64,000 nucleotides of DNA from Candidatus Anaeroferrophillus wilburensis (GTDB lineage: Bacteria; Desulfobacterota; Anaeroferrophillalia; Anaeroferrophillales; Anaeroferrophillaceae). Under the pieces are notes generated by a model that ran no database searches, was not told where the DNA came from, and saw only the letters and a list, made by a program, of their open reading frames with translations. Positions 44,600-54,695 of the stretch are shown here, in pieces; the stretch's first letter is position 1, and each line of letters starts with the position of its first letter. The position numbers and the translations under genes were made by a program. Location: positions 1-64,000 of the forward strand of contig JAFGSY010000013.1 in the NCBI GenBank assembly GCA_016934315.1, in the 5' to 3' direction.

Positions 44600-45547
44600 T
44601 CAATGATTGAACAGAGAAAGGGCAACACCTTCCAGCAGACCATCATCACTGATCATCACCCGATCAAAGCCCAGCCGGTCCATCACCCTCAAAGCAATGA
44701 TGCCACCAGCCAGGATGACATCTGCTCGGCCGGCTTCCAGTCCGGGAACCCGGCGCCGCTGCGGTGCATCCAGCTGCCAGAGGTTGTCATTAAGCACCTG
44801 AAGGCGAGCGAACGACATCTGGTAACCATTGATCAACTCCGGACGATACTTTTCAAGCTGCTGATCGATAGCCGCCAGACTGGTCATTGTTCCCGCAGTT
44901 CCCGTCAAGATGGTCGCCGGCGGCAAAGGTAGGTTGCCGGAATCCCGCAAAGCTTCAACCACCGCTTCCAGACACCGGTCAACTTCCTTGGCTACCTGTT
45001 GCTGCGCCAAATCTTTCTGAACAGGCTCTGCCAGAAATTGTTCGGTCAGCTTTACCACCCCGAAGGGAAAACTGGTGGCACATTGCACCCTGCCGTCAGC
45101 CGCTACCAACGTAAATTCGGTGCTGCCGCCGCCGATATCAAAAATTAACAGGGGCTGCCCAGCCACTGGCAGGGCATGCAGTACCCCTCCGGCGGTCAAC
45201 ATCGCCTCCTGGCGGCCGCTGATAATCTCCAAGACAATGCCGGTTTCAGCAGCTACCCGGTCAACAAACTGGCGGGAATTTTTTGCTTCCCGGACAACAC
45301 TGGTGGCCACGGCCCGCATCCGTTCCGGCTGATAGCTCTCCATCAAGGCTGCAAAGCGCTTCATCACCATCAGAGCACGTTCCATCGATATCGGAGCCAA
45401 CCCCTGTTCCGGGATGTAATCACGCCCCAGCCGGGGGATACTCTGCTCCTTGCAAAGCGGCTGTCGTATCCCCTTTTGCCGGTCGGCAATCAGCAGGCGA
45501 AAGGTGTTCGTGCCAGCATCAATAGCCGCCACCCTGCCGGTTATCAT
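44600..45547 (-). CDS. exopolyphosphatase/pppGpp phosphohydrolase family protein
   Basis: The 315-residue Ppx/GppA protein has the ASKHA phosphate loops AAIDAGTNTFRLLIAD and IFDIGGGSTEFTLV and a central TSVVREAKNS. It is short, holding only the N-terminal catalytic part and lacking the C-terminal HD-like region of E. coli Ppx; such short forms are common. It cleaves terminal phosphate from polyphosphate or pppGpp. It overlaps the Na/Pi cotransporter gene upstream by 4 bp, a phosphate-related pairing. Confidence 0.9.
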   Translation of the reverse strand: MITGRVAAIDAGTNTFRLLIADRQKGIRQPLCKEQSIPRLGRDYIPEQGLAPISMERALMVMKRFAALMESYQPERMRAVATSVVREAKNSRQFVDRVAAETGIVLEIISGRQEAMLTAGGVLHALPVAGQPLLIFDIGGGSTEFTLVAADGRVQCATSFPFGVVKLTEQFLAEPVQKDLAQQQVAKEVDRCLEAVVEALRDSGNLPLPPATILTGTAGTMTSLAAIDQQLEKYRPELINGYQMSFARLQVLNDNLWQLDAPQRRRVPGLEAGRADVILAGGIIALRVMDRLGFDRVMISDDGLLEGVALSLFNH

Positions 45548-47223
45548 TTCAGACCGGCAACCGATTCAGCCAGGTTATAACAATGGTCACCGATTTTCTC
45601 AAAATTGGTTAAGATGTCAATAAAAATAAGCCCGGCGTCCACCGAACAGGAACCTTCATTCAGACGAATGATATGACCATTGCGGTAGCGGTCTTCCAGA
45701 GAGTTGATCATACCCTCCAAGCGCTTGGCCTCGGCCATAATAGTTTTATCCCCTTTGGCTATTCCGGCAGTGGCCAGGTCGAGAAATTCCATTGTTTTCT
45801 GGGCCAGGACCTCAATTTCTTCCACCGCCTGATCGCTGAAAATCACCTTGCCATCCCGTCGCCGCTCCACCAGTTTGATAAGGTTTTCCGAATGATCACC
45901 AATCCGCTCCAGGTTGTTGACCATATACATGATCGAGGTAACCTCTTGAGAAAATTCACGGGTCAGCGACTGGGGGCTCATGGCCACCAGGAAATCAGTG
46001 ATCTCCTTTTGGAGCATATCAAGGGTGTTTTCCTTGCGATAGACTTTTTCCACCAGAGCCGGCGAGTACTGACGAAAACATTCCATCGTCTGCCGGAGCA
46101 TTTTACGGGCGATCTCCACCATTCTGACGGTTTCCTGCCGCGCCTGGGAAAGGGCAAGCGAAGGAGTATCCAAAACCCGGTTATCAAGGTAGCGCAGATG
46201 ATATTCATGCTCCTCTTCGTCATGACTGGGGACCATCATGGTACTGACTTTGGCCAGCACTCCCAGCAATGGCAGAAAAATAAGGCAGTTAACCACATTG
46301 AAAATCGTATGGGCATTGGCCAAATGGCGGGATATCAGGGGTTTTTCACCGATCGCCATACCATAGCGCAGGGCCTGATCGGCCGTCCTGATCACCAGAT
46401 CCGGATCTCCCGGGGTAAGATAATTAACCAATCTGAGAAACAGGGGAAACAGCACAAGCATGTAACAGACTCCAAGAACATTGAAAATCATATGAGCCCG
46501 CGCTGCCCTTTTGGCTGTCACATTGGTGCCGATACTGGCCAGCAATGCCGTTATGGTGGTGCCGATATTCTCCCCGAGAATCAAGGCTACCCCGCCCTTG
46601 AAGGTCAACGCCCCACTGACCGCCAGGGCCATGGTGATGCCAACGGTGGCACTGCTGCTCTGCAGAACCATAGTCAGTAGGGCACCCGCGAGAACAGCCA
46701 GCAAAGGGGTGTGGCCAAAGGTAATAAAAGCCTGTTCAAAGACTGGATGATGTTTGAGCTCCGTCAATCCGCCTTTCATGATCGTAAGACCGTAAAAAAG
46801 CATTCCGAAACCAATCAGGATTTCACCGTAATACTGCCACCGTCGGCTGGAAGCAAAAAATTTCAACCCTACCCCCAAGCCAATGGCTGGCAGGGCATAA
46901 TGTTGTACTTTAAAGGCAATCATCTGGGCGGTAACCGTCGTCCCGATATTGGCCCCCAGAATCACGCCGATGGCCTGGAGCAGGTTCATCAGGCCGGCAT
47001 TGACAAAGCCCACCACCATCACCGTGGTGGCACTGCTGCTCTGGACAACAGCGGTTACGCCGACGCCCACCATGAAGGCCATAAACCGGTTGGTAGTTAG
47101 TTTTTCCAGTACCTTTCGCAGCCGGTCACCGGCCGCCTTCTGCAAGCCCTCCGACATGATTTTCATGCCATAAAGGAAAAGACCCAAACCACCCATAAAA
47201 GGAAAAAGCATTGATTGAATCAT
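45544..47223 (-). CDS. Na/Pi cotransporter family protein with PhoU-like domain
   Basis: The 559-residue protein has two inverted Na/Pi-cotransporter repeats, each with a QSSSAT motif (GVTAVVQSSSATTVMVVGF; TMVLQSSSATVGITMAL), and about eight membrane helices. A C-terminal PhoU-like helical domain spans about residues 350-555 (MVNNLERIGDHSENLIKL; NFEKIGDHCYNLAESVA). It would import phosphate with sodium, and the PhoU part may regulate this. The gene starts 11 bp after the deacetylase gene and overlaps the exopolyphosphatase gene, so phosphate uptake and polyphosphate turnover are coupled. Confidence 0.92.
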   Translation of the reverse strand: MIQSMLFPFMGGLGLFLYGMKIMSEGLQKAAGDRLRKVLEKLTTNRFMAFMVGVGVTAVVQSSSATTVMVVGFVNAGLMNLLQAIGVILGANIGTTVTAQMIAFKVQHYALPAIGLGVGLKFFASSRRWQYYGEILIGFGMLFYGLTIMKGGLTELKHHPVFEQAFITFGHTPLLAVLAGALLTMVLQSSSATVGITMALAVSGALTFKGGVALILGENIGTTITALLASIGTNVTAKRAARAHMIFNVLGVCYMLVLFPLFLRLVNYLTPGDPDLVIRTADQALRYGMAIGEKPLISRHLANAHTIFNVVNCLIFLPLLGVLAKVSTMMVPSHDEEEHEYHLRYLDNRVLDTPSLALSQARQETVRMVEIARKMLRQTMECFRQYSPALVEKVYRKENTLDMLQKEITDFLVAMSPQSLTREFSQEVTSIMYMVNNLERIGDHSENLIKLVERRRDGKVIFSDQAVEEIEVLAQKTMEFLDLATAGIAKGDKTIMAEAKRLEGMINSLEDRYRNGHIIRLNEGSCSVDAGLIFIDILTNFEKIGDHCYNLAESVAGLK

Positions 47224-47234
47224 CAGAAAAACCT

Positions 47235-48410
47235 TTAGTGATCTACCGTTGTTTTCATCAGTGCACCAACCGGAACGACATCCACCTGCGCTACCCGACT
47301 GAGCTGCCCCAACTTTTGTAAGGCAGCAACGGTTTCCGGGTAAGGGTGACCGATGCCGACGGCACTTTTTTTCACCTGGGCAACGGCAATCAATTTTTCA
47401 AGCTGGGAAAGGATATGCTCCTCGTCCCTGATATTATCAAGGAAGATATCCCGCTGGCCGGCCGGAATGCCCGCCTGGCAGGCTTCGTCATAGGCAATGG
47501 TGGCGGCCGATGTCCGACTGTCAATAAAAAACAGGGGTTTATCACGCAGACAGCTCATCAGCACTTCCATAGCCTGCCGGTTTTCCGTCAACCTCGACCC
47601 CATATGATTATTGAAGCCGACAATCCCGGGAACCGCATCCAGTTCGGCCCGGAACAGGGACGACAGCTCCTGAGTATTCATCGTACCGAAAAGAGCCCCG
47701 GGGCCGGGGTCAACATCAGGGTAGCCATGGGGCTCCATGGGCACATGGAGAAGAAGCTGCTTCCCGGTTTCATGCAGCAGGTCGGCAACTTCTTGGGTGT
47801 GGGGAGCATAGGGAAAGAGGGAAAATGTCAGGGGTTGTGAAATGCTGGCCAGCTGCCGGGCAATCTCAACGTTCATACCCATATCATCGATAATAATTGC
47901 TATGCGGGGACGCTGATCGACAGCAGCGTAACGAGGTTGATCTGCCTGCCAATGAAGCTCCAGGGTGCCCACAAGCTCTCCCCGGTCCAGGAAAAGGAGG
48001 AAATAGGTCTTGTGCTGATCAACATAGGAAAGCAGATCATAGCCGGCCGGCCATTGATCAACCATCTTCCTGCAGGCAGCAAGAAAGAGATCCATATCAG
48101 CGGTCGGTCCGTAGACTCCCTGCCAGCGGATCAGCTGCCAGCGATGGGAACCCCGGGAAACCCATTCGCTCGAGCGATCAACATGTCCCTGAGGCAGGTA
48201 ATGCCTCATCAGGGCGTCAACAGGTACAAGGACCTGCCGGCTGCCGGTCGGCAAGCTGAAGCTTTCCCGGGGATACTTGCCGGCAACCGGCTGCTGGCTG
48301 TGATCCCTGGCAACCACGAGGAAAATCACCAGCAGCACTATGGCAAGCAGCGCCGTACCGATACCCAGCCAGAAGCGGAACTGATGGGGACGATAACTTC
48401 CTTTATTCAC
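47235..48410 (-). CDS. divergent polysaccharide deacetylase (YibQ-like)
   Basis: The 391-residue protein has an N-terminal membrane anchor (LGIGTALLAIVLLVIFLVV), then a periplasmic linker and a NodB-like barrel of the divergent-polysaccharide-deacetylase family (IAIIIDDMGMNVEIARQLA; LLHVPMEPHGYP; FNNHMGSRLTENRQAMEVL; FFIDSRTS). The paired Asp and late His residues are kept. E. coli YibQ lies next to envC, as this gene lies next to ctpA and envC, so a role in cell-wall or glycan editing at division is likely but unproven. The start is probably GTG at 48410, with GGGG upstream; the open frame extends to 48455. Confidence 0.85.
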   Translation of the reverse strand: MNKGSYRPHQFRFWLGIGTALLAIVLLVIFLVVARDHSQQPVAGKYPRESFSLPTGSRQVLVPVDALMRHYLPQGHVDRSSEWVSRGSHRWQLIRWQGVYGPTADMDLFLAACRKMVDQWPAGYDLLSYVDQHKTYFLLFLDRGELVGTLELHWQADQPRYAAVDQRPRIAIIIDDMGMNVEIARQLASISQPLTFSLFPYAPHTQEVADLLHETGKQLLLHVPMEPHGYPDVDPGPGALFGTMNTQELSSLFRAELDAVPGIVGFNNHMGSRLTENRQAMEVLMSCLRDKPLFFIDSRTSAATIAYDEACQAGIPAGQRDIFLDNIRDEEHILSQLEKLIAVAQVKKSAVGIGHPYPETVAALQKLGQLSRVAQVDVVPVGALMKTTVDH

Positions 48411-48579
48411 AGTTTTTCTATCCCCGCACCATAGAGCTGTTTGCCATCGCCACACAGATGATCAACTTGGCGATGGCAACGGCAGACAACAACGTCCACC
48501 AATCAAACCACCGGACCGGATATCTGCCGACCACCGTGGCAATAAATCCGGGACAAGATAAAGGATTATGGCTGATGGT

Positions 48580-49947
48580 CTATTGCTGAATGTTTTTAAA
48601 TACCTGCCATCCCTGAAGCAGCTCCAGTGCCCGCTGCAGCTGAACATCCTGGGATGCCACCTGCTCATCGTCAGCTGAAGGCTCATTGGCAGAAGGCTGT
48701 TCCGGCTGGCGGTTATCCTGGGTCTCCGTCCCGGATGGTTCACCAACCTTAGAATCACCGTTATTCTCAAAATGGCCTTTCAGATCCTTCTCTTTAAGCT
48801 GGTGGAAAATTGACTGTTTCTTTTCCACCTTCTTCACCACCAGCCCCTCTTCAACGGTAATATCCGGTTCGATACCTTTTGCCTGGATAGATCTGCCGTT
48901 CGGGGTGTAATACAAAGAGGTGGTCAATCTGATTGCCGCACCATCATCCAAGGGAATAATCGTCTGCACCGACCCCTTGCCGAAACTGGCAACCCCCATG
49001 ATCACTGCCCGTTTATGGTCCTGAAGAGCACCTGAGACAATTTCCGAAGCACTGGCACTGCCGCCGTTGACCAGCACCACAATAGGATAGTCCTCTTCCG
49101 TCCCATCGTCATGGGCATAATATTTCATGTTCTGCTCTTTGCGGCGGCCATCAGTGTAGACGATCAAACCATCTTTGAGAAAATAGTCGGACACCTGCAC
49201 TGCCTGATTCAGCAACCCACCGGGATTATTACGCAGGTCGAGAACCAACCCCTGAAGGGGGCCCGGCTCCTCCAGTTCATCGATCTTTTTGGCCATATCA
49301 GCGGAGGTCCGCTCCTGGAACTGGGTAAGGCGGACATAACCGATAGTGTCAGACAGCATTTTCGTCTTAACGCTGACAATCCTGATGATATCCCGGATGA
49401 TCTTTACATCCATCAATTCGTTAAGGCCGGAACGCATAATGGAAATCGTTATTTCGGTTCCTTTTGGCCCCCTCATCTTTCTGACCGCTTCCATGAGGGT
49501 CATATCCTTGGTCAATTCATCATCTATTTTGATGATCCGGTCACCGGCTTTAATCCCAGCCCGAAAAGCAGGGGTATCCTCAATCGGGGAAACGACGGTC
49601 AACACCCCGTCCCTGATGGTTATTTCTATCCCCAGGCCGCCAAAGCTGCCATGGGTTTCCACCTGCATCTCCTTGAACATTTCCGGCGGCATAAAGGATG
49701 AGTGAGGATCCAGGTCGCTGAGCATCCCCTTGATGGAGCCGTACACCAGTTTTTTGACATCCACCGGTTCCACATAGTGCTGTTGCACCAGGGACAGGGC
49801 ATCGGTATAGCGCTTGATATCTTCATAGGGGACATCCGCCTCCCTGGCCACCGATGAACTACCCATCAAGGTGTTCAGTGCCACCATCACCAGCACCATC
49901 AAGCCGACAGCCAACAACAGTGACTTTCCCCGGTTGTGCTTTGCCAT
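48580..49947 (-). CDS. ctpA: C-terminal processing peptidase (S41, CtpA family)
   Basis: The 455-residue periplasmic protease has a signal anchor (SLLLAVGLMVLVMVALNTLM), a PDZ domain (about residues 95-175; GGLGIEITIRDGVLTVVSPI) and the S41 core. The catalytic Ser is in GGSASASEIVSGAL and the Lys in GVASFGKGSVQT. A Gln/Glu-rich low-complexity stretch near the C-terminus is variable. It trims C-termini of envelope proteins and in several bacteria controls peptidoglycan hydrolases. Its place between envC and the deacetylase gene fits that. Confidence 0.93.
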   Translation of the reverse strand: MAKHNRGKSLLLAVGLMVLVMVALNTLMGSSSVAREADVPYEDIKRYTDALSLVQQHYVEPVDVKKLVYGSIKGMLSDLDPHSSFMPPEMFKEMQVETHGSFGGLGIEITIRDGVLTVVSPIEDTPAFRAGIKAGDRIIKIDDELTKDMTLMEAVRKMRGPKGTEITISIMRSGLNELMDVKIIRDIIRIVSVKTKMLSDTIGYVRLTQFQERTSADMAKKIDELEEPGPLQGLVLDLRNNPGGLLNQAVQVSDYFLKDGLIVYTDGRRKEQNMKYYAHDDGTEEDYPIVVLVNGGSASASEIVSGALQDHKRAVIMGVASFGKGSVQTIIPLDDGAAIRLTTSLYYTPNGRSIQAKGIEPDITVEEGLVVKKVEKKQSIFHQLKEKDLKGHFENNGDSKVGEPSGTETQDNRQPEQPSANEPSADDEQVASQDVQLQRALELLQGWQVFKNIQQ

Positions 49948-50138
49948 TAGTTAATTCCTCCCGCCTAAATATATCATGGTTTGGCAACCAGCCAGACCAT
50001 TGGTTATTCCTGCCAACCATCCCTGTTCGACATTGAAACTCCCGCCAAGGATTATCTGAGGGACGCACCAGCCAGCCAACCACGCTTCAACCTGATGCTG
50101 AAATTTCATCCCCTTAGTATAATGCAATAGGGCCAGGT

Positions 50139-51395
50139 CTATCCCTGCCCCATGGGAGTCACCCATTCAAGAGGATCAAGGGGCTGACCGTGTTTTCTGA
50201 TCTCAAAATAAAGTGAAGGACCAATAAGAGAATCCGTTTCACCCACAGAACCAATAATATCGAGCTGCTGGATCTGGCTTTGCACCGCAGCCTTAAACTC
50301 CAGCAGATGACCATAAATTGAATAATAGCCATCACCGTGATCAATAATGATCAGGTTGCCATAACCTTTCAGCCAGCTGGCAAAAACCACTTGACCGGGG
50401 AAAATTGCCTGCACCTCGCTGCCGGCCGGAGCTTCAATGTCAATGCCCTTGTTTTCCGTTACCGTTTTGAAGCGTCGGTCCCGTTCCAAGCCAAAAAACT
50501 TGACCACAACCCCCTTGGCGGGCATGGGCAGCCGGCCTTTATGATCCTTTAAGGAACCCGGCTGAGCCTGCCGCTGGCGCTGTTTGCTGATAATCCTCTC
50601 CAGCTCGCCAGCTGCCGCTTCCAGCTCTTTAACCAGAGCAATAACATTGCTTTTTTCCCCTTTAATTTTATACAACAGCTTATTTTTTTTAGCAATATTT
50701 TCTTCCAGAGATGCCAAACGCTGCCGTTTTACCTCTTCCATCCCGGCACATTGCCGCCGTTGTTCCTCCAACTGCTGCAAAACCTGCTGACGTTCCTCCA
50801 ACAGCCGGGAATACATGGTCATCTGCCGATGATCGTGGATAAGAAGATGTTTCAGATAGGTCAGGTTATGCATCATTTCCCTGCTCTCCTGACGGGCCAG
50901 AATAACTTCCACGAAGGCCATGGGCGGTCTTTTGTATCGGCTCCTGAGTCGCTGATAAAACAGCTCCCGCTGCTTGTCCAGACGAACATTCACCTGCTGC
51001 AGCTGTTGCTGGTTGCGATCAATATCAGTAACTACCATCTCCAGTTGCTGACGCAGCTGGGTCAGTTCCCTTCCCAGATGATTCTGCTGGCGGGAAATAT
51101 GGTCAAGCTCGTCCAGCAGCGACTCCTCCTGCTGCCTGACGGAGGCCTCTTCCCGGCGCTTCTGCTGCAGATCTTTTTTGACCTGCTCAAGGCGTACCGC
51201 GGTAGAATCGTCAGGGCCGGAAGCAAAAGCCAGCCGGCCGAGCTCCGGGCAACCAACCAGCAGCACAACCGCTACAGCAAAGCTGAGACATCGGCAGCGG
51301 CAACCAGCCGGAAAAGTCGGCACTAAGGCGCAGGGAAAAGGGAAATGCTTGCTGAACAGCAAAACGAAATGACAGAGAAAACTCAGAAAAAACAC
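50139..51395 (-). CDS. envC: EnvC-like murein hydrolase activator (coiled coil + degenerate LytM)
   Basis: The 418-residue exported protein has an N-terminal hydrophobic signal, a long coiled coil (about 60-270, rich in QQ, RR and LEEQ) and a C-terminal M23/LytM-like domain (about 295-415). The metal-binding residues of active M23 enzymes are lost: the first His motif reads NKGIDI, and the usual HLHFE reads SLYFE, although YGH is kept. That matches E. coli EnvC, which does not cut murein but switches on amidases. FtsX would anchor it; ftsX and ftsE lie directly upstream, and a candidate amidase is at 42665-44449. The start is uncertain: the first codons (FFLSFLCHFVLLF) are unusually hydrophobic, and a later start may be used. 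Confidence 0.85.
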   Translation of the reverse strand: MFFLSFLCHFVLLFSKHFPFPCALVPTFPAGCRCRCLSFAVAVVLLVGCPELGRLAFASGPDDSTAVRLEQVKKDLQQKRREEASVRQQEESLLDELDHISRQQNHLGRELTQLRQQLEMVVTDIDRNQQQLQQVNVRLDKQRELFYQRLRSRYKRPPMAFVEVILARQESREMMHNLTYLKHLLIHDHRQMTMYSRLLEERQQVLQQLEEQRRQCAGMEEVKRQRLASLEENIAKKNKLLYKIKGEKSNVIALVKELEAAAGELERIISKQRQRQAQPGSLKDHKGRLPMPAKGVVVKFFGLERDRRFKTVTENKGIDIEAPAGSEVQAIFPGQVVFASWLKGYGNLIIIDHGDGYYSIYGHLLEFKAAVQSQIQQLDIIGSVGETDSLIGPSLYFEIRKHGQPLDPLEWVTPMGQG

Positions 51396-51410
51396 CGCTG
51401 ATACGTTGCC

Positions 51411-52313
51411 TCAGGTTGTTTTTAACCATCTGAAAGAAACCAGAAAGCCAACTATGCCAAGAAGAATCCCCAGTACGACAAAACCACCCAGCAGGAAGGG
51501 GGGGAAAAAGGTCAGGGAGATGACCCCTTCCAGAAAGTACAGGTGGGACTGCAACCAATAAACAAGATAACGATAGATCCCGTAGACCATGCCAAGGGCA
51601 AGCAGCGAGGCAATCACCCCTTGAAAAACCCCCTCCAGCAGGTAAGGAATGGCAATATAGAATCTAGTCGCGCCAACCAGTTCCATGATATCAACCGTAT
51701 CCTGGCGGGAATAGAATGAAAGTTTGATCGTATTGGAGACAATCATAATCGTTACAAAAAAAAGAAAACCGGTAACCACAACTCCGAAAACATGAATCAA
51801 CCGCACAACGGAAAAAAACTTGCGTAACCACCGTTGGCCATACTGAACTTCCTCGATCCCCTCTTGAGCGGCAATCTGGTCGGCCAACGCTTCAACAACC
51901 CCGGCCTCCTGCAGTTTTTTATCCAGTTGCAGTTCCAATGAGGCAGGCAGAGGGTTCTCTTCAACCCCGGCCAGCAAGGCGGCATCCTTCTGCCCCAGCA
52001 TGCGGCGAAACCGCGCCAAAGCTTCTTGCTTGCTGACATAGGTCACCCTCTCTACACCAGACAAGTGTCTACAAAAATCCTCCAGGGACTGCTGCTGCTG
52101 ACGGGTTGCCGAATCCTGCAGAAATGCCGTTATCTGGAGATCGGCCTGCCAGTCGGTAATATTTTTTTTCAGGTTCAGATACGCAAAGGAATAAACCCCG
52201 AAGACAACCAGAGAAAAACTGATGGTCACAATGGACACCAGGTTGATCACCAGATGTTGACGGATATTCTGGTAGGCCGTTTTCAGCAGATAGATGAGAT
52301 AATGGATGGTCAT
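51411..52313 (-). CDS. ftsX: cell-division ABC transporter permease FtsX
   Basis: The 300-residue protein has the FtsX layout: one membrane helix near the N-terminus (VTISFSLVVFGVYSFAYLNL), a large periplasmic loop (about 55-165) that binds EnvC, and three C-terminal helices (GFLFFVTIMIVSNTIKLSF; VIASLLALGMVYGIY; FLLGGFVVLGILLGIVGFL). With FtsE it converts ATP use into a shape change that activates the periplasmic hydrolase. It overlaps ftsE by 4 bp and precedes envC by 15 bp. Confidence 0.94.
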   Translation of the reverse strand: MTIHYLIYLLKTAYQNIRQHLVINLVSIVTISFSLVVFGVYSFAYLNLKKNITDWQADLQITAFLQDSATRQQQQSLEDFCRHLSGVERVTYVSKQEALARFRRMLGQKDAALLAGVEENPLPASLELQLDKKLQEAGVVEALADQIAAQEGIEEVQYGQRWLRKFFSVVRLIHVFGVVVTGFLFFVTIMIVSNTIKLSFYSRQDTVDIMELVGATRFYIAIPYLLEGVFQGVIASLLALGMVYGIYRYLVYWLQSHLYFLEGVISLTFFPPFLLGGFVVLGILLGIVGFLVSFRWLKTT

Positions 52314-52987
52314 TGTTCTTCAGCAGGCCAGACAAACTCCTGCAGGCCCCCCTTGTGCAGGGAAAACACCTTCCGCTTAAACTTCTGCATCAGCATGCGG
52401 TTATGGGTTGCCACCACAACCGTCGTCCCCTGGGAGTTGACATAGTTAAAAATATTCATAATTTCCGTGGTTATTTCAAAATCAAGATTGCCGGTCGGCT
52501 CGTCGGCCAGAATAATAGGAGGGTCATTCACCAGCGCCCGGGCGATGGCTACCCGCTGCTGCTCACCGCCGGACAGTTCAAGGGGGTAGCGATAGAGTTT
52601 CTGCTCGATACCCACCAGCTTGAGTACTTTCCAGACCCGTTTTTTGATCTCATTGCGGGGTAACCCATGAATCTCCAGCACCAGCGAGACATTGTCAAAG
52701 ACGGTCCGGTAGGGAATCAGCTTGAAATCCTGAAACACCACCCCGATGGAACGGCGCACCCGGGCAATCTGTCGGCGGGAAAAACTGGTAATATTTTGCC
52801 CGCCAATGAGAATCTGCCCCGATTTTGGCCGTTCAGCCGCGAACAGGAGACGCAGGAGGGTTGACTTCCCGGCCCCGCTGGGGCCGGTCAGAAAAACAAA
52901 TTCACCAGGCGCAACGGTAAAGGAGACATCCTGCAATACCATCACCGTTGGCAGATAATTTTTATAGAGATGAAAGACCCTGATCAT
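52310..52987 (-). CDS. ftsE: cell-division ABC transporter ATPase FtsE
   Basis: The 225-residue ABC ATPase has Walker [12 protein letters not shown], signature [16 protein letters not shown], Walker [13 protein letters not shown] and the H-loop ATHNR. It works at the division site with FtsX. The start is taken as ATG 52987 (MIRVFHLYK), the usual FtsE N-terminus. A TTG at 53005 with GGGAG upstream is a real alternative. Either way the gene begins inside the 3' end of proS, a tight overlap that suggests coupled translation. Confidence 0.95.
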   Translation of the reverse strand: MIRVFHLYKNYLPTVMVLQDVSFTVAPGEFVFLTGPSGAGKSTLLRLLFAAERPKSGQILIGGQNITSFSRRQIARVRRSIGVVFQDFKLIPYRTVFDNVSLVLEIHGLPRNEIKKRVWKVLKLVGIEQKLYRYPLELSGGEQQRVAIARALVNDPPIILADEPTGNLDFEITTEIMNIFNYVNSQGTTVVVATHNRMLMQKFKRKVFSLHKGGLQEFVWPAEEQ

Positions 52988-54695
52988 CCGCAGCCAATCG
53001 TTCAATAAGCTCCCACAGCACGGTCAGGTCATCAATGGGAACTTCCATGACGTCCCCGGCCCGCCGTTCTTTAACTTCCACTACCCCCCGCTGAAAACCT
53101 TTCTTGCCAACCGTAATCCGCACCGGCACACCCATCAGATCGGCATCCTTGAATTTAATCCCCGGCCGCTCATCACGATCATCATACAATACGTCAATGC
53201 CCTTTGCCACCAGCTGGTCATGAAGACGATCACAATATGCCAGCACTTCATCATTCTTGCCGTCAAGACAAAGCAGGGCAACCTTGAACGGTGCCAGGGC
53301 ATAGGGGAAGATAATTCCCTGCTGATCATGGTTCTGCTCAATGGCCGCCGCCACAGTCCGGCCGATGCCAATACCATAGCAGCCCATAACAAGCAGCTGT
53401 TCCTTGCCATGTTGATCAAGATAGGACGCTGACAACGCTTCACTATACTTGGTGCCCAACTTGAAGATATGGCCAACTTCTATGCCGCGAACAATATCCA
53501 TTGGCGCATGACAGTGGGGACAATGATCTCCCGCCTGGACCTCGGTAAGATCACCAACCAGTGCGGCAGTGAAGTCGCGCCCGTACACGACGTTCCTGAG
53601 ATGAAAATTTTCGCGGTTGGCGCCGCAGACCAGGGCCGGCATCCGGGGCACTTCCTGGTCAACGACAACCGGTAACTTTGCCGCCACCGGACCAAGGGAA
53701 CCTACGGGCACCGCACATAGCTCCCTTACCCTGGCCACCTCGGCCAACTGCACCCACTGAACACCCAACGCTGTTTTCAGCTTTGTTTCACTTACCTGCC
53801 GGGCACCATTGACAACCACCAGGTATGATCCCTGGTCAGTATCATAGACCATGGTTTTGACCGTTTCCCGGGGCCTGATCTGAAAAAAAGCGCTGACCTC
53901 TTCAATGGTGGTGCAGCCTGGAGTGGCCACTTCTTCAGGGAGCGCCGCAACCGGCACTGCCTCCTGTGCATCATGACAGATGCGCTCGGCTTTTTCCACA
54001 TTGGCAGCATAACTGCAGGAACGGCAGGTTGCCACGCCATCCTCCCCGGAAGCAGCCAGAACAACAAATTCGTGGGAAAAACTGCCGCCAATCGCTCCGC
54101 TGTCCGCTTCAACCGCCCGGAAATCAAGACCACAGCGCGCGAATATCCGCTCATAGGCATCACGCATGATGCGGTAGCTCTGCTCCGCCGACTGATCGTC
54201 AACATCAAAGCTGTAGGCATCCTTCATAATAAATTCCCGCCCTCGCATCAGGCCAAAGCGGGGTCTAATCTCATCTCTGAACTTGGTCTGGATCTGGTAA
54301 AGATTCAAGGGCAGCTGGCGATAAGAACGGATTTCATGGCGAACCAGATCGGTAATCACCTCTTCATGGGTCGGCCCAAGACAAAAACCGCGCTGGTGAC
54401 GATCGGTAAACCGGAGCAGCTCTTTGCCATACTGCTCCCAACGGCCGCTTTCCTGCCACAGTTCAGCCGGCTGAACCCCGGGGAGCAGCAATTCCTGCGC
54501 GCCGGCCCGGTTCATCTCCTCCCTGACAATTTTTTCAACGTTGCGAACAGCCATCAATCCCAGCGGCAGGTAGGTATAAATGCCCGCCGCCAGACGGCGG
54601 ATCATGCCTGCCCGCAGCATCAATTGATGACTGACAACTTCGGCTTCTGCCGGAGTTTCCTTCAACGTGGGAATGTACATCTGGGAAAAACGCAT
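52962..54695 (-). CDS. proS: prolyl-tRNA synthetase (ProRS, class II, bacterial type)
   Basis: The 577-residue enzyme charges tRNA-Pro. Class II motifs are present: motif 2 in QIQTKFRDEIRPRFGLMRGR and motif 3 in GCYGIGIGRTVAAAIEQNHD. Between them lies the bacterial insertion (editing) domain (about 230-390), which clears Ala-tRNA-Pro, and an anticodon-binding domain ends the protein. The length matches the E. coli-type enzyme. It is the first gene of the ftsEX-envC series and overlaps ftsE. Confidence 0.97.
   Translation of the reverse strand: MRFSQMYIPTLKETPAEAEVVSHQLMLRAGMIRRLAAGIYTYLPLGLMAVRNVEKIVREEMNRAGAQELLLPGVQPAELWQESGRWEQYGKELLRFTDRHQRGFCLGPTHEEVITDLVRHEIRSYRQLPLNLYQIQTKFRDEIRPRFGLMRGREFIMKDAYSFDVDDQSAEQSYRIMRDAYERIFARCGLDFRAVEADSGAIGGSFSHEFVVLAASGEDGVATCRSCSYAANVEKAERICHDAQEAVPVAALPEEVATPGCTTIEEVSAFFQIRPRETVKTMVYDTDQGSYLVVVNGARQVSETKLKTALGVQWVQLAEVARVRELCAVPVGSLGPVAAKLPVVVDQEVPRMPALVCGANRENFHLRNVVYGRDFTAALVGDLTEVQAGDHCPHCHAPMDIVRGIEVGHIFKLGTKYSEALSASYLDQHGKEQLLVMGCYGIGIGRTVAAAIEQNHDQQGIIFPYALAPFKVALLCLDGKNDEVLAYCDRLHDQLVAKGIDVLYDDRDERPGIKFKDADLMGVPVRITVGKKGFQRGVVEVKERRAGDVMEVPIDDLTVLWELIERLAADDQGLSSL

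Noticed and set aside
45673-46680. Long plus-strand frame opposite the Na/Pi cotransporter gene
   Set aside because: The cotransporter has both QSSSAT repeats and a PhoU domain; the mirror frame has no family features.
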